Shown here piece after piece: positions 32,401 through 44,213 of a DNA stretch of 64,000 nt. A program made the position numbers and the translations under genes. The notes below the pieces were generated by a model that was not told where the DNA came from, searched no databases, and saw nothing but the letters and a program-made list of their open reading frames with translations. Numbering within the stretch: the first letter of the stretch is position 1; the number at the start of each line of letters is the position of its first letter. The DNA is from Lichenostomus cassidix. Lineage: Eukaryota; Chordata; Aves; Passeriformes; Meliphagidae. The stretch spans positions 82,243,405-82,307,404 of the forward strand of contig CM039182.1 in assembly GCA_008360975.2 (NCBI GenBank), written 5' to 3'.

Positions 32401-35400
32401 ATTGTACAATATCCTATGGAGTTCCCTGCTAGGTTTGTTTTGGGAGGACTTGCCTGAACATGCAAGGTTTTTGTTGTTGGAGATGAATATTTGCTTTCCA
32501 GAATCACTTTGGCTGTTTCCAGCCCTGGAGTGGTTCAAAGACATTAATCTGTAAGTTGCCATGCAGTGTCCCTGACCCCACACTGGGTGGTGTGTCTTTA
32601 TTTCAAACTTCAAAAATGATATATCACATATCCATGCTTCTAGTCAGTCAGAACTAGGCTTCTTTGTGAGATGCTTAAGTCCACTGATCTCCAAAGGCCA
32701 TTGTTTCCTTTCCTTCATGTTTTATTTTGCCAATACCTAGCTCTAGCAATTTGAATGTCCGACAGCCTGGGCAGAGGAGTTGAGCTCCACTGCCATGCAG
32801 CTCTTGAATGCTTTTGGGAGTACTTGAATGCCCTCCCACCTTAACCCTTCCCGGTTTTGTCCCACACAGAGCTGTCTGGGTCTGGAGAGCCTCACACACG
32901 TTATTTATGCCTTGCAAGACCCAGAGAGAGAGGAAAGACAGAGCCAGAGCCAGTGCCTGCTGCCTGCCCCCTCCTTTTTTAGGTCTGCTGGCAGAGAAGA
33001 GTAATAGGAAAATTGACACTGTGTTTCGGGGCTGAAACCCTGGCTGGCCTTATGTCAGCTTTGCAGGGTTTGCAGGAAGGGTTTGCAGATTCTCTTTGGT
33101 CTTTTGTCCCACAGTGTGCTTTCCATTAGGATTTGTCAGGATGTGACGCTTTAATTTTTCAGTACATTAATTTTCCTAGTGGTTCAATAGAAGTGAAATA
33201 TAAATAATACAAAGGGTTTGTGAGGACAAATGCTTTAAAGGGTTTAGATGCAACAGTGGTGAACAACAAAGACACAGAGACAGAAACAGAGTAAATAATG
33301 CATTAGATTAGTATGAGATTAATTTCCTTATTCTTTTTCAAAGTTATTATTGTACAGACCTGAATAGGTCTCTACAATGACACTGGAATCTGTGGAGCAG
33401 ACTTCTGAAGCAGCACAGGTCAAAGTGCTTATAGAGGAGCCTGTAAAATTTTACACAGAAGGTGTAAAACTCACCCTCACTGACCAATTTCTGCTAGCCT
33501 TATTCAGGATACATGTGTTTGTCTGTACAAGTGGTCTTACTGCAACAGATGACTGTGGAATAACATACCGTTTGTGCGTCCATTTGGAAGAAATGATTTA
33601 AAAAGGAAAGAAAATGGCCTGTAAAGGCAGCAGTCTTGAAGATAGACAAGATCTTGATAGGTACTCAGAAATGTTGACATCCTAGGAAACATTTACTTCT
33701 TTTCTCCTCCTGCATATGTAAATGCAAGGCAGCATGGCAGAGCTGCTGGTAGCTCTGTTCCTTAACTGCAGTTCACGGCTTAAGTTATTTCCACCATGCT
33801 ACACAATTACAAACTGTACAACTGCTACAGAGCTACTTGATCTTCTTTCTGTATTATTTGGGGACTATGTTGTTAGCTACTAAAGACTTACTGACATCCT
33901 TTAAAGACATGAGAAGGATCTCAGCTGGAACATATTTAAAGCCAGGAAGATTATCCATGTTTGTGCAACCTGAGATAAACTACCTTCAGTGGTTTTAAGA
34001 GAGATCAAAGCTCCCAGCTATTTCTGCTTCTAGAATCGTGCTTGCCTTTAGTCAGAAATGTGTCACATACATGAGAGATGCATAGAGGCTGCTTTTTAAA
34101 TCTCTCTTAAAAACACTGAGGAAGAACCAAACCAAATAATAGGAATTTTTCTGGATAACCATCACATATCTAACAGCAGCTCAGCTGCATGCTGAGGCTA
34201 CTAGCTAGACCATATCTTAGAATTGAATACTTTATCTTAGGGCACAAGTAAACCCATTAGCTCTTGAAGAGAAAATAAACAGCTGGACTCCAAATTCTTG
34301 CTTCCTTGGAGCAAAGATCAGCAATTTAAAAAAAGGCATTTTATTATTCTTCACATATGCCAGAGGTGTTGAAAAACATCTTTTTTCCTCACCTGAATTC
34401 TAGCTCTGAGAAATTTGATGAAACGGTAAAAAAAAAAAATGGCATAGGCTATAAAGCAAGAGGGGGATATTTCTGTAGTTCACCTTTGGGGAAGAAAATA
34501 GGTCAAGGAGAAGCTGGTGGGTTTGGGTGTGCCGTCTGAATGATGATGAATGACTGTAAACCAACAAATCTCCCCTTAATTCAGGACCAGGAAGACAGAG
34601 GCAGAAGTTTTTCGAGAAGGAAGGCAGAAAAAAACCTTGGTCCCATTTCTAAGCATTTACTAGTTTTCTAGCAGTTACTAGCCAAACACCCCATGCAACC
34701 TAGTCCAAGGCTTCTAGTTAAGGGGTCTTGGCTTCTATTCCACTGAAGTGATGAATGTTCTCTCACAGTCCTGAGAATTCTCACTGTAAAAAACTAATCA
34801 GACTACATCTGCTAAACAATCTATGTCCTAGTATACACATGCATTTAAAAATATGGTGGCTGGTATGGATGCTAAAGCTCAGCTTTCTGTTGGATTTATT
34901 CTCAGCCGATGTATGGAACAGATGAAAGAACATGGGATATGATCTAGCTCACTCAGCTGATGGAAACCTCCACGTTAATTTCCATGAGCTGCAAGTGAGT
35001 CTAACTGTATCAGAATTTCAGGACTTGTTTATACACTGTAATCAGCTGCTGAGAAAAGTTACCTTTCATGACCAGTTTTGATGCTTAGCCTGCCCCGTGC
35101 CCTCTGCACAAATTGTTCCTGTTCTTCTGGTACATTTTCAAAGAAAAATTCACCAGGTATCACTGTAATGTCTACCATATGTCTTCTGAGAGAGACTTCC
35201 ACAAAATGTGTGTCAACATTTCTTCTCAAGTTGCAATTGGACTTGAAGAAAAGTCTTTCTTTTTCTTTTTTTGTTTGGCTTTAGTGGGTTTTTTTGTCTG
35301 CTTTGCTGGATAAATTATCATGTATAGGTCACCCCCATGAAAACACAATCCAGTGAATGGGGCTAATGTCAGCAAGTTGCCTATATTCCAGTCAAGGTAG

Positions 35401-37212
35401 TGATAACTGTGCCTGTGAGCTGGTTAAATGTATGAAAGCAGGGTGGGATGTTCTTTCCCCAAGACTGAAAATGCATTATTATGAGATAAATTTTTATTTG
35501 AAAAGATCCTTTTGCATTTTTTAACTCTAGGTGTTTTTAAAGACACTTGTACCTGGCTGCCAGATTTCCAGAGGTAAAATGATACATCAAATTCGATAGG
35601 AGAAGAGCAGTTAAATGAATTCACTACATTAATTTTTATTTCAATTATATGAAAATATAATCTAGCCTGGGAAATATGTGAAATTACTCAGGGTCACAGA
35701 ATAACCCACTTCATGTGCACGTCAAGAAGTTACAACAAGTTAAATATCCCTCTACTGTCCAACCTTTGCATGTATTTCACTCATAATTTCTGTTTCTGGT
35801 TCAAGTAGCACTAGGCAAGCCATGATATCATTCCATCTAGGAAAAAAACACCCCTTTTTCCATGAGACTTTCTGTCACTCTAGTCTTTTATCATTACTTT
35901 GGCTCACTCAGTGTTCTCGAAAGTCAGAATAATACAATTCTTTTGGAGAAGATTTTCCTGAGGGTAATACTTTGCCTTTGCTATTTAAAAACTATAAAAT
36001 GTCTGCCCAGAAACAATACAATCAATAAAAAAGACACTGAACTAGGGATGGATAATAGTATTTTCAGTCTAGAAAGAAAAATGAGCAAAACAGCCCCACA
36101 TTCTGTGGCATGCACATTTGTGCCTGTGGATAGTATTTGATGCTGGCTGAAACTGGTTGCTTTTTTCCCCCAAAACCAGATTTTGCTCTATTCTCATTGT
36201 AGTTTTGTATCTTGTCATACTCCATCCCTGAGATCCAGCAGGGCAATTGAATCCCTGCCCATCAGCTTTATTGCAGAAGAAGAATTAATGTGTGAGTAAC
36301 TAGGATGTGTCATTGCATTGCTTTAGTTGCCTCAGGTATTTTTGAATTGAGGTTTTCTTTACGATGTATAAACCAGAAGTTTGTAAGAGCAAATGAACTA
36401 TGAATGTGCTTGGAAATGAAAGATTTTGTGAACGTGTCAAAAAAGTTGGAACTTAAAATGAGAATAAAGGTATTTTGTGTAGACTTGATTGTCCAAAAGG
36501 CGAAAAGCTGCTAAGTAAAATTATTGATTAAAACCCATCTATTCTTTCATACAAGCAAACACACTGTGGTATAGTTCTAAACAGGTAAGAATCTATATTC
36601 CTCAGTGTGGAAAAACAGAAACAATAAGTGTTGCTGTGAACACACTAAAAGGATTTTGACCTGATGTAACAGTTTTGAGGAAGGAGCCTGGTGTTTGGAG
36701 TTCAAGGATGCAAAACTACAGACCAGAGACTGACAGGACACACTGGACTTTATCACTGAAACCATGACAGAAGCATTTGAGGGGTACAAATAACAGTTGT
36801 CCCTCACATGTCTGCCACTTAAGCCTTTAGAAAGATCTCACCAGTACTGGAAAGGGAGAAACAAATGGGATTTTTTCTGCCCAAATATATGCTTTGGTAT
36901 GAGGTTATTTAAAGAAATGCAACAACCCAGCGAGGTACAGAGTTTGTGGCAGAGTTCAGAGTCACAAGAACCATTTAATAGCTGGAAGCACAGGAATCTA
37001 TTCCAGGAAGCATGGCCTGCTTAGTTACTAAGCTGTTATGCATATTCATTGCTTTCAGCTGATTTTCCCAAATTTCTAATAGATTTGCTTTATGTCTGAG
37101 CCTCCAACCTCACTTCTTGATTTTGTGATACAGTGAGAGATTGTCCTAGGTTGCAATATTGATGTAGTTAAGTATTCTATTACCACCAGCTGTGGGCCAT
37201 TAGCTGCTATCA

Positions 37213-37298
37213 CCCACTCCGGATGACAGGCAATGGGCCATCCGTTAGCTATTATCACTTGCTAATGACCCACCCCGCATGACAGGCAATGGGCCATC
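37213..37298 (+). repeat. 56-bp tandem repeat in LTR U3
   Basis: A 30-bp segment at 37213-37242 recurs at 37269-37298 with two or three differences, and a partial further copy of the intervening text precedes it at about 37195. Duplicated U3 segments in retroviral LTRs often act as enhancers. That role is inferred here. Confidence 0.8.
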
Positions 37299-37385
37299 AG
37301 GGACCCACCGTGTGACTCATGGACTTATCTCATCCCATTGTGAGATGCTCTGCCGAGGAGGGAGGAGCCAGGTGTTCCCACCTGG

Positions 37386-37392
37386 ATATAAC
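37386..37392 (+). promoter_or_regulatory. TATA-like box of the 37-kb LTR
   Basis: The sequence atataac lies about 245 bp into the 511-bp LTR, downstream of the duplicated U3 segment. Confidence 0.5.
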
Positions 37393-37918
37393 CTGGCCTT
37401 GGAACTGCCTGAGGTAGCCCTGTCTACTGGGTTCCCAGAGGATGAGAGCTACCACTGGATCTTCAGCTGGAGATTAGACCTTCACAGGATCACCGCTTCA
37501 ACTGGACTACTTCAGTTGGACTGCTACTACCACCCTAACAGGGTGTTAGGTTGTATCTGACTTTGTCAGTGCTTTTCCTTGTATTATTTCATTTATTTTT
37601 AATTTCAATCTTGACTTGTGATCTCCCACTGGTTTGTTTTCAAACCAATACAGAGATATATTTGGGGAAAGACAGAAAACCAGTTTTTAGGTTCTGGGGA
37701 ATCGGCCTTAATCAAGAGAGCTTTTATAACACACGGCAACACAATACAACAAAGCTGTAAGCATGATGCTTTTGTGGTGCTGGGAGCAGTTTATGGATGA
37801 GATGCATAGCAAACAGACCTTTCAGAGGTAGAGTAAACAAGTCGTACATCAGGAGCAGCCATGTTCAGAATTCGTAAACTTTTTCTCAAAGAATCACCAT
37901 GAGAAAAACAAACAAAAG

Positions 37919-38040
37919 CCAGGTTAGATGGGGCTTTGAGCAACCTGGTCTGGTGAAAATGTCCCTACCCATAGCAGAGGGGTTAGAATGAGATGATCTT
38001 CAAGGCCTCTTTCAAAACAAACCAGTCTTTGATTTTAAAT
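37919..38040 (+). mobile_element. CR1 LINE 3' fragment
   Basis: The plus strand reads 'gccaggttagatggggctttgagcaacctggtctggtg', then 'gtccctacccatagcagaggggttagaatgagatgatcttcaaggcc' and a decayed tail near 'gtctttgatttt'. This is the sense orientation of the CR1 3' end, 5'-truncated, about 120 bp. Confidence 0.9.
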
Positions 38041-41000
38041 CTGTATTCCTTACCCAGCATTTGAGATTCTGGGTAGCAGAAGTTACTTATTTCGCCTGAT
38101 CGTGAGTCATAAACCTTAGCTATAAATTGAGGTGAATGATAAAACCCAGGAAAAAGTGACTTCAGACTAAATGTGACAAAAACCACTCCTCTCCACAGTA
38201 TCTAAAACATATAGAAGCTAAAACAAGATAATCCTAAAATGACCAGGTAAGAGATGCATTTCTGGGAACCTCTAATCAAAAAAGGTAGAATTGGCAAAAA
38301 ATAGGGAGGGAAAAAGACCAAACTTCAAGCACATCTTGTTTGTGCTGTCTCCTAGACATCTCCTAGTCATACTGTCTCTTGAAGGTGCCCAGGGGGATTG
38401 CCTTTTTCCTATATTTAGGGAAAATTGGTATTGCTTGTCACAGAGATAGAGGCACATTAGAGCAGGCTGAATTCAAAATGACATTTTATTTTGTGAGCAT
38501 TTTGAAAGTCAAGTAATAAACATGATATCCACGAGATAGACATTACAGATGAGCGTGATTTCCAACCCTGGTAGTAAGATCCAGTTTACCGCCAAAAACT
38601 AAGATAATGGATAAGCACAGTATGTAAGAAAAACATCCTCAAGTCTTCTGTAGAGAGAAATGCTGCCTTGCTAACCCTCAGGAGTCCCAGGAGGGCACTG
38701 TAAGGGCCCTGAGTTCTTCACTTCTCTTTCTCTCCCCAGCGATTTAGCAGCCCTCATAGAGAAGCAGTGTCCCAATAGATGTCAATAAACATGAAGACAA
38801 AAGGTGATCTGATGGACTTGATATATTTGTCTTCTCAAAAAGCTTTTGAGAACATTTTTATAGAGGGTTGTTAAAAAAAATTTTCCATGACACTGAAAGA
38901 AAAAATTTTTATTGACTAAAGTTTATTAATAGGTAGGAAGCAAAATGTAGGTCTTGAAGATCATTTTCACGGTGAGGAAGGATCAGCAATGAGATTCCTT
39001 AAGAATCAGTGCTGGAAGTGGATTTATTGAATCACCATTATCGAAACACCATAATTGACCATGAAAATAAACCAACAATGAAATCTCAACACCTGAGAGG
39101 ATGCAGAGATCTCTGAAACAATCAAATTTCTTTCAAAGGGCTGCAGAAAATCTTTCTACAGTAAAGCGTGATTCTGTCAGTATCAGATAAGCTTCAGTGT
39201 AGCCCAGCATAAGGCAAAGGGAAAATAATCTAAAGTCTGCTTACCTGCAGTTGAACTCACTACTTGTATTTATAGCTCACACTCCTGGTGTTACAGCTCC
39301 TCCTGCCTCGGCATTTTGTACAAAAATAGGCCAGAAGAATTGTGGAAATCTTTAGGACACTGTAAGGCAAAAATGGGAGGGACAATCATTTTATACCACT
39401 TGAGGTATAAAACCTCAAGGCAGCCTCTCGAGTACTGCGGCCTAAGGACACAGGTTAGTAAGAGAATGTGCAGGAAGGACAACTAGAGGGCCTGGAAGGG
39501 GTGGGACATCAAATATCTATCAAGAGATGATACCTTTCCATGATCATAAGGTTCTGAATTGGTGTATCTTGCCAGGAGTAAAAAATATAAAACACTTGCC
39601 TTAGAAAATTTAAAGCCCAAGTGACAGTAGCTTTTAATGACATCAGAACCTTTATTATAAACTTTCAAAGTGGCATTAGTTTTTTTTTCTAGAATTTTGT
39701 GTGAAAGTTTAATAAAACTATGCAAACAAGAAAGTGTCTATGCTGTATTTCTCCCTACTCACAATACTAATATTATACCAGATTAAAATCTGAGAGAGAG
39801 AGAGAGAGAGAGAGAGAACACTCATGTTTTATATCCAGGTATCTCATTTTGCTACCAGAGGAGCAAACAGGAAATTTTCTTGAATAATTTAGGAAAATAC
39901 TGTACTCTGTATCTTTCAAAGTGCATTTTATTCTGGCTTTGCAGGTTTAGCCAATACAATGTATAAATAAGTATGGAGTTTGCCAGGGCTCATATTTCAA
40001 ATTAGGTTCCATAATACAATAATCAAACAGATGCTAAAGCAGCATAAACAGAAATAAGTAAATGAAGAAAACAAAAATGATTACTCTAACCAAGAGAAAT
40101 AAGCCAATGTCCAGGCATGGAGAAATCGTTGCTTGTCAGAATGACAGCTGGCAATTCTGCTTGTTTCTGCTTTTTCTTCAGCCAAATTGCCTATCATTTT
40201 AGGTTTTACATTTTATTAGGAATTGCAGCCAAGGGGGACATTCAATATTTGGCCAAATTTTTCTAGACTGTTAAAAAGTGGATCCCTGGCCATCAACAGA
40301 AAAGGAAAAAACATAAATGCTTTAACCTGTGGCTCTTGCAGGAAGTATTACGAGCTACGATTGCTAAACGTCAGGGACAAGTTCTTGGTAATGATATGGA
40401 AAATTGTTTCGATATACAGAATGGAAATTCCTTTCCCGAGCAACCTGATGAGCACCAAGAATTCATGCTTCTTGGCATCAGAAAAGCAAAGTCAGTTTGA
40501 TACCTGACTGGAAAAGACATGTCAGGAGCATGGTAGAGCAAAGATTTAGGTCTGTTGCACCACATATAGATGCTCATGATTATTTGGGGCCAATGTCATC
40601 CCAGAGGTAGTTGCAGGACATTAGAAGGAACTTTTGAAACAAAGGTGGAGTTAGCCTAAAAAGAAATAAAGAGGCATGAAAAGCAGTAGTGGAGGGAGAG
40701 AAACACTGGAGTGGCAGCAGACCCTTGATGGAGGAACCTCCCCAAGAATGTCATGTCTGGCCGGCAGCAGGGGCAGTACGTGGGACTCTCCCACCCCAAG
40801 TTGTCTGGGGTCATGGGGACTTTCTCATCAGCCAGAGTGTGTGGAGCTGCAGGGTCACACATGGGACCAGAGAGCCCATGACAGCTATAGGAGAGAGGGG
40901 GAAAATGGGGAACCCACCCTCCCCAGAGAGAGGATGGCAACGTGCTGACCACAGCTGCAGGTGTGAGCAGATGGGCTGTGCGACCATGGCAGCACGAGCA

Positions 41001-41114
41001 CCTGTGTGTGTATGGGATTAGAGCTTTTTGTGATTGATCCTAGAAAGGTGTTTCAAAAGCTGTAGATGTTTATTAGCAATTCATAAATTGTAATTCACTG
41101 ATTGCCAGTTAATT
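38041..41114. other. Unique DNA with a GA microsatellite and a GC-rich patch
   Basis: No gene was recognised. It contains (GA)13 at 39792-39817 and a GC-richer patch at 40676-41021 that is open on both strands (110 and 98 codons) but resembles no protein I know. Confidence 0.5.
39792..39817. repeat. (GA)13 microsatellite
   Basis: Uninterrupted GA dinucleotides over 26 bases; likely length-polymorphic. Confidence 0.95.
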
Positions 41115-41267
41115 ATCATAGAATCATAGACTGGGTTGGGTTGGAAGGGACACTTAAAGCTCATCTAGTCCAATGAGCAGGGACATCTCCTAGATCAGGT
41201 TGGTTAGAGCCCTGTCCAACCTGATGTTTCCAGGATGGAACATCTACCACCTGTCTGGGCAACTTGT
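41115..41267 (-). mobile_element. CR1 LINE 3' fragment
   Basis: The plus strand begins 'atcatagaatcatagactgggttgggttggaagggac', then 'ttaaagctcatctagtccaa', 'agggacatctcctagatcaggttgg' and 'ggatggaacatctaccacctgtctgggcaac'. Two octamer tail units are intact. It is minus-strand, 5'-truncated, about 150 bp. Confidence 0.92.
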
Positions 41268-42042
41268 AAAAAAATAAAATGCTTAAACTGCAGTTAATAA
41301 ACCATTAAAACACCTCAATTCTGATTGGTTAATCTATGTGAACTGTGCAGATTTTTCCCTGTGCCAAAATTTTGCTGAACAACACAGGCAATTTTTGAAC
41401 TCATTAGGATCAATAAAGGTTTGGGTCACGAACTTAAGTATTTGCTGGCTTCTGGGTCAGTAATTAGTAAAAAAAAAGAGACAGGCATAACTGTATTACT
41501 GGTGCTTTTGGTGTGTTAGCAGAATGGCACAGAGTAGAAGAGCAAGGCAGGAGGGAATAAGGGGTCAACAATGACTTCCTGCTAGTCCCAGCCATGAGAT
41601 AAATTCAAGTAACTGTAAAAACCATAATCTCAGTCCTTGGGACAAGGACCAGTTAGGAATTATACAGTATGATTGGGGAAAAATTGTGTTCTGAATTAGC
41701 TAAAGCAAAGAACACTATGAGAAAACTCACTGTTCTTTGTGTAGCTATTTGTGTGTGACAACTGCTGTTGTGACAACTGCTGACTGCACTCCCAGAGAAA
41801 AGTGAAGCAATTATAAAATGGGAGGGTGAAACTTGGCAGGCAAAGGGACATGTGGCTGGCCAGAAAGAAATGTGGACGTGTTCACAGGCAGGTGCTGAGT
41901 GCACTGAGGCTGGGAAAGCCTGGCAGACTGAGATGAAAGGCCATTGCAGGAAAAGAAAGAGAAGCCTGGGAAGCCTGAGTGGCAGTTCCTGCTGAGGACT
42001 GGGATCCAGAAATGTGGGGTGGATATATCTGCAAGTCAAGCA

Positions 42043-42044
<2 letters not shown>

Positions 42045-42080
<36 letters not shown>
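42045..42080. repeat. (GAT)12 trinucleotide microsatellite
   Basis: Twelve perfect GAT units are followed by GAAGAAGATT. In the plus-strand open frame 41979-42188 it would encode twelve Asp residues followed by two Glu, but that frame has no other support as a gene. Confidence 0.95.
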
Positions 42081-42083
<3 letters not shown>

Positions 42084-42296
42084 GAAGATTGCAGTGTAAG
42101 ACTTATCCAGACACATAAACCAAAAAAAATACCTGGAAACCCACAAAGCAACCTGGCCATCCCCATTGTGGGAAAGAGAAAGAGGTGAAATATGTATGGG
42201 CCTTCAGAGTGAATATATTATTCAGATGAAGTTTAATACCACCATGGAAAAAAAATATTTTGTACTATGATGTCAGGTCACAAAAATAGATTGTCA

Positions 42297-42317
42297 TGAG
42301 GAATAATTTATTCCTCA
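42297..42317. repeat. 21-nt perfect palindrome
   Basis: TGAGGAATAA and its exact reverse complement are separated by a single base. It is a small cruciform candidate or dyad-symmetric protein site. Confidence 0.7.
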
Positions 42318-44213
42318 CGGTCTTATTCCATAAGGGCTAGGAGATTTTATGAAGAGAGTAAGAGCTGTCAAGTACTCCCAGTGTTTCAGAAGACCTCGAC
42401 GAAGAAACCCAGAAGGGAAATCTTCATGTCCCTCTCAAAAACTTATTAAAATTTATAGGCAAAAGGCAGCAAGTGGAGTTATTGTGCTAGAAGGTGTGAA
42501 AGTCATAAAATTAGAATTTGGATCAGAATGAAAAGGTATTTGACACCATCAGTACAGCAGTTTTTTATATGATACCTGATTCCTTCAAGAATCTGTCATG
42601 CTACATAATACAGGAGCAAATCTGTGTGGAAGTACAGGTATTTACGCCTCAAGTACTGCCAGGGCAGGAGCAGGAGGCACTGGATGGACTGCCAAGGAAA
42701 CGTAAGTCACATGCCTTGTCTGAAATCATGAAACAAGGCAGGTGTCAGCTGCAGGATAGGTCTGGAAAATAAATGCAGGGGGGAAATAAAACATTTAAGT
42801 CTCCAGCAGAGATGTTTAAAACTACTTTTAGCACAACACAGGCTTAGCCCACATTGTCTTTAAGGCCATGATTGCTCCCTTGTGTGTTATACACGTTGGG
42901 TATTGGCATAAGAAGCTGTGAGGTATGTGGGAATAGAGAGTGAGTATACACACATGATGTTAAAATTATTCGGTTAGATTATGCAAAGAGGCAAACAGGG
43001 CAGTTTTTCCCAGTGGCATTAACCCACTGCAGTTCTGATGGTTGTTTTGAGGTTTTAATTGGAGAAGGCTTTTGGTTGTTATAATTCTTTCCAGGAATTG
43101 AGCTGAACAGTATTGTGAGAAAAGTGAAAAAAAATAAAGATGCCAAACAGGAAAAAACACAGCCCTGTCTCATTATGCAGGTCTGGTCTTAAGCATGCTA
43201 AATTTTCCTCTCTTCTGAGACCTCTGGTCTACTTTCCAATCCAGTCAAGAAAACCAGGTTACTCTGAGTGGGTAGCCTTGATGCAGATCTTGCTCTGCAT
43301 GCAGGCACAAGCATGTGTGTGTGTGCATTCACACACTCAACCTGAGCAACAAAGTCATTCCCTTTGGAAATGATGAGACACTTTCAAGAATACAAATGCA
43401 GAGAAAATTCCTGCATGGGTTTGCCTTTAGGTTATGAGATAATGATTTCTTCGCCCAGGAAGTATCTCAGTATCATGTTCATCATTTTACACCATGATCA
43501 TAACAAGAGCACAGAGAGGTAAAAGTGAGTTTTGTCCCCAGATTTTACTTTTCTTCCCAGGCCTCATGGCTAGCCAGTCTGAACTTGGATTATCGCATAA
43601 ATGATGTAAAGTTCTTGCTCTGTACATTCAAGCTTATCCTAGCTGTAATGAGATGGAAATGCATTCTTGACTCATGTATTTTATTTATATTGTATTGCTC
43701 ATGAAATCATATCTTTCCATGGGGACTGTCAATCATGCATTTACATTGTGTGATAAAAAAGGATATGATTATTTTGAAGGATTTCTCATAAAAAACCAGC
43801 AGATACAAAACACCATGGAGAAAAAGATAACATTATAGTTAAATAATATAGAAAATACAAAAAATTCCTCTCTCAGTATATCAAGGTCAGCTGAAATACC
43901 TACTGTAAATTTAAGTTTAAAAGTAGATCTTCGGTTCAGACTGTTGTCCATCAGTTCCTTAAAATTATTTTCTTATGCAGAAGTCAAGGTTTGCCCTTGG
44001 TTTTGAGTTTTGTGAGTGAATAACATTATAGTTAGTTATTAAACTTTTTCTATGTGCCACTGGTTGACTATCAAAATTTTGGCTTATAGGCTGAGCAGGG
44101 AAAGTTCATGTGTCAGTAGTTTATCCAGGAATGCAAACCTGATAAGTGTAGGTTCGTTTCCACTGTACAGCTCCAAGATACATTTCAATAACATACAACA
44201 GCACATTGTTCAA

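Larger units (their letters stand above)
26854..37136. other. Ten kilobases without a recognised gene or mobile element
   Basis: Apart from the A/G homopolymer at 27435-27468 and AT-rich low complexity at about 29345-29445 (ATT-type imperfect repeats), nothing was recognised. Somewhat GC-richer patches (32680-33080 and 30480-30780) carry short open frames without similarity to known proteins. Confidence 0.5.
37142..37652 (+). mobile_element. Solo LTR with target-site duplication GAGAT
   Basis: This 511-bp LTR begins TGTCCTAGG and ends ACCAATACA. It is flanked by identical 5-bp repeats GAGAT at 37137-37141 and 37653-37657. A TATA-like element (atataac, 37386-37392) lies mid-way and a T-rich region follows 37565, so the element is on the plus strand. 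The U3 part contains a 56-bp tandem repeat (37213-37298) carrying the segment atgacaggcaatgggccatc. I recognise the style of a bird ERVL-type LTR, but the family is not certain. No internal retroviral sequence adjoins. The open frame at 37279-37560 is incidental. Confidence 0.83.
41268..44213. other. Unique DNA with a GAT microsatellite
   Basis: No confident gene. Three open frames in three different frames follow each other at 41979-42188, 42349-42531 and 42518-42772. None resembles a known protein. The 15-mer 'gtgacaactgctgtt' is nearly repeated at 41755-41784. A 21-nt palindrome lies at 42297-42317 and a short (GT)n at 43314-43325. Confidence 0.5.

Noticed and set aside
35686..35720. 'gggtcacagaataacccac' as a possible CR1 tail
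   Set aside because: The match covers under 20 bases and no CR1 body follows.
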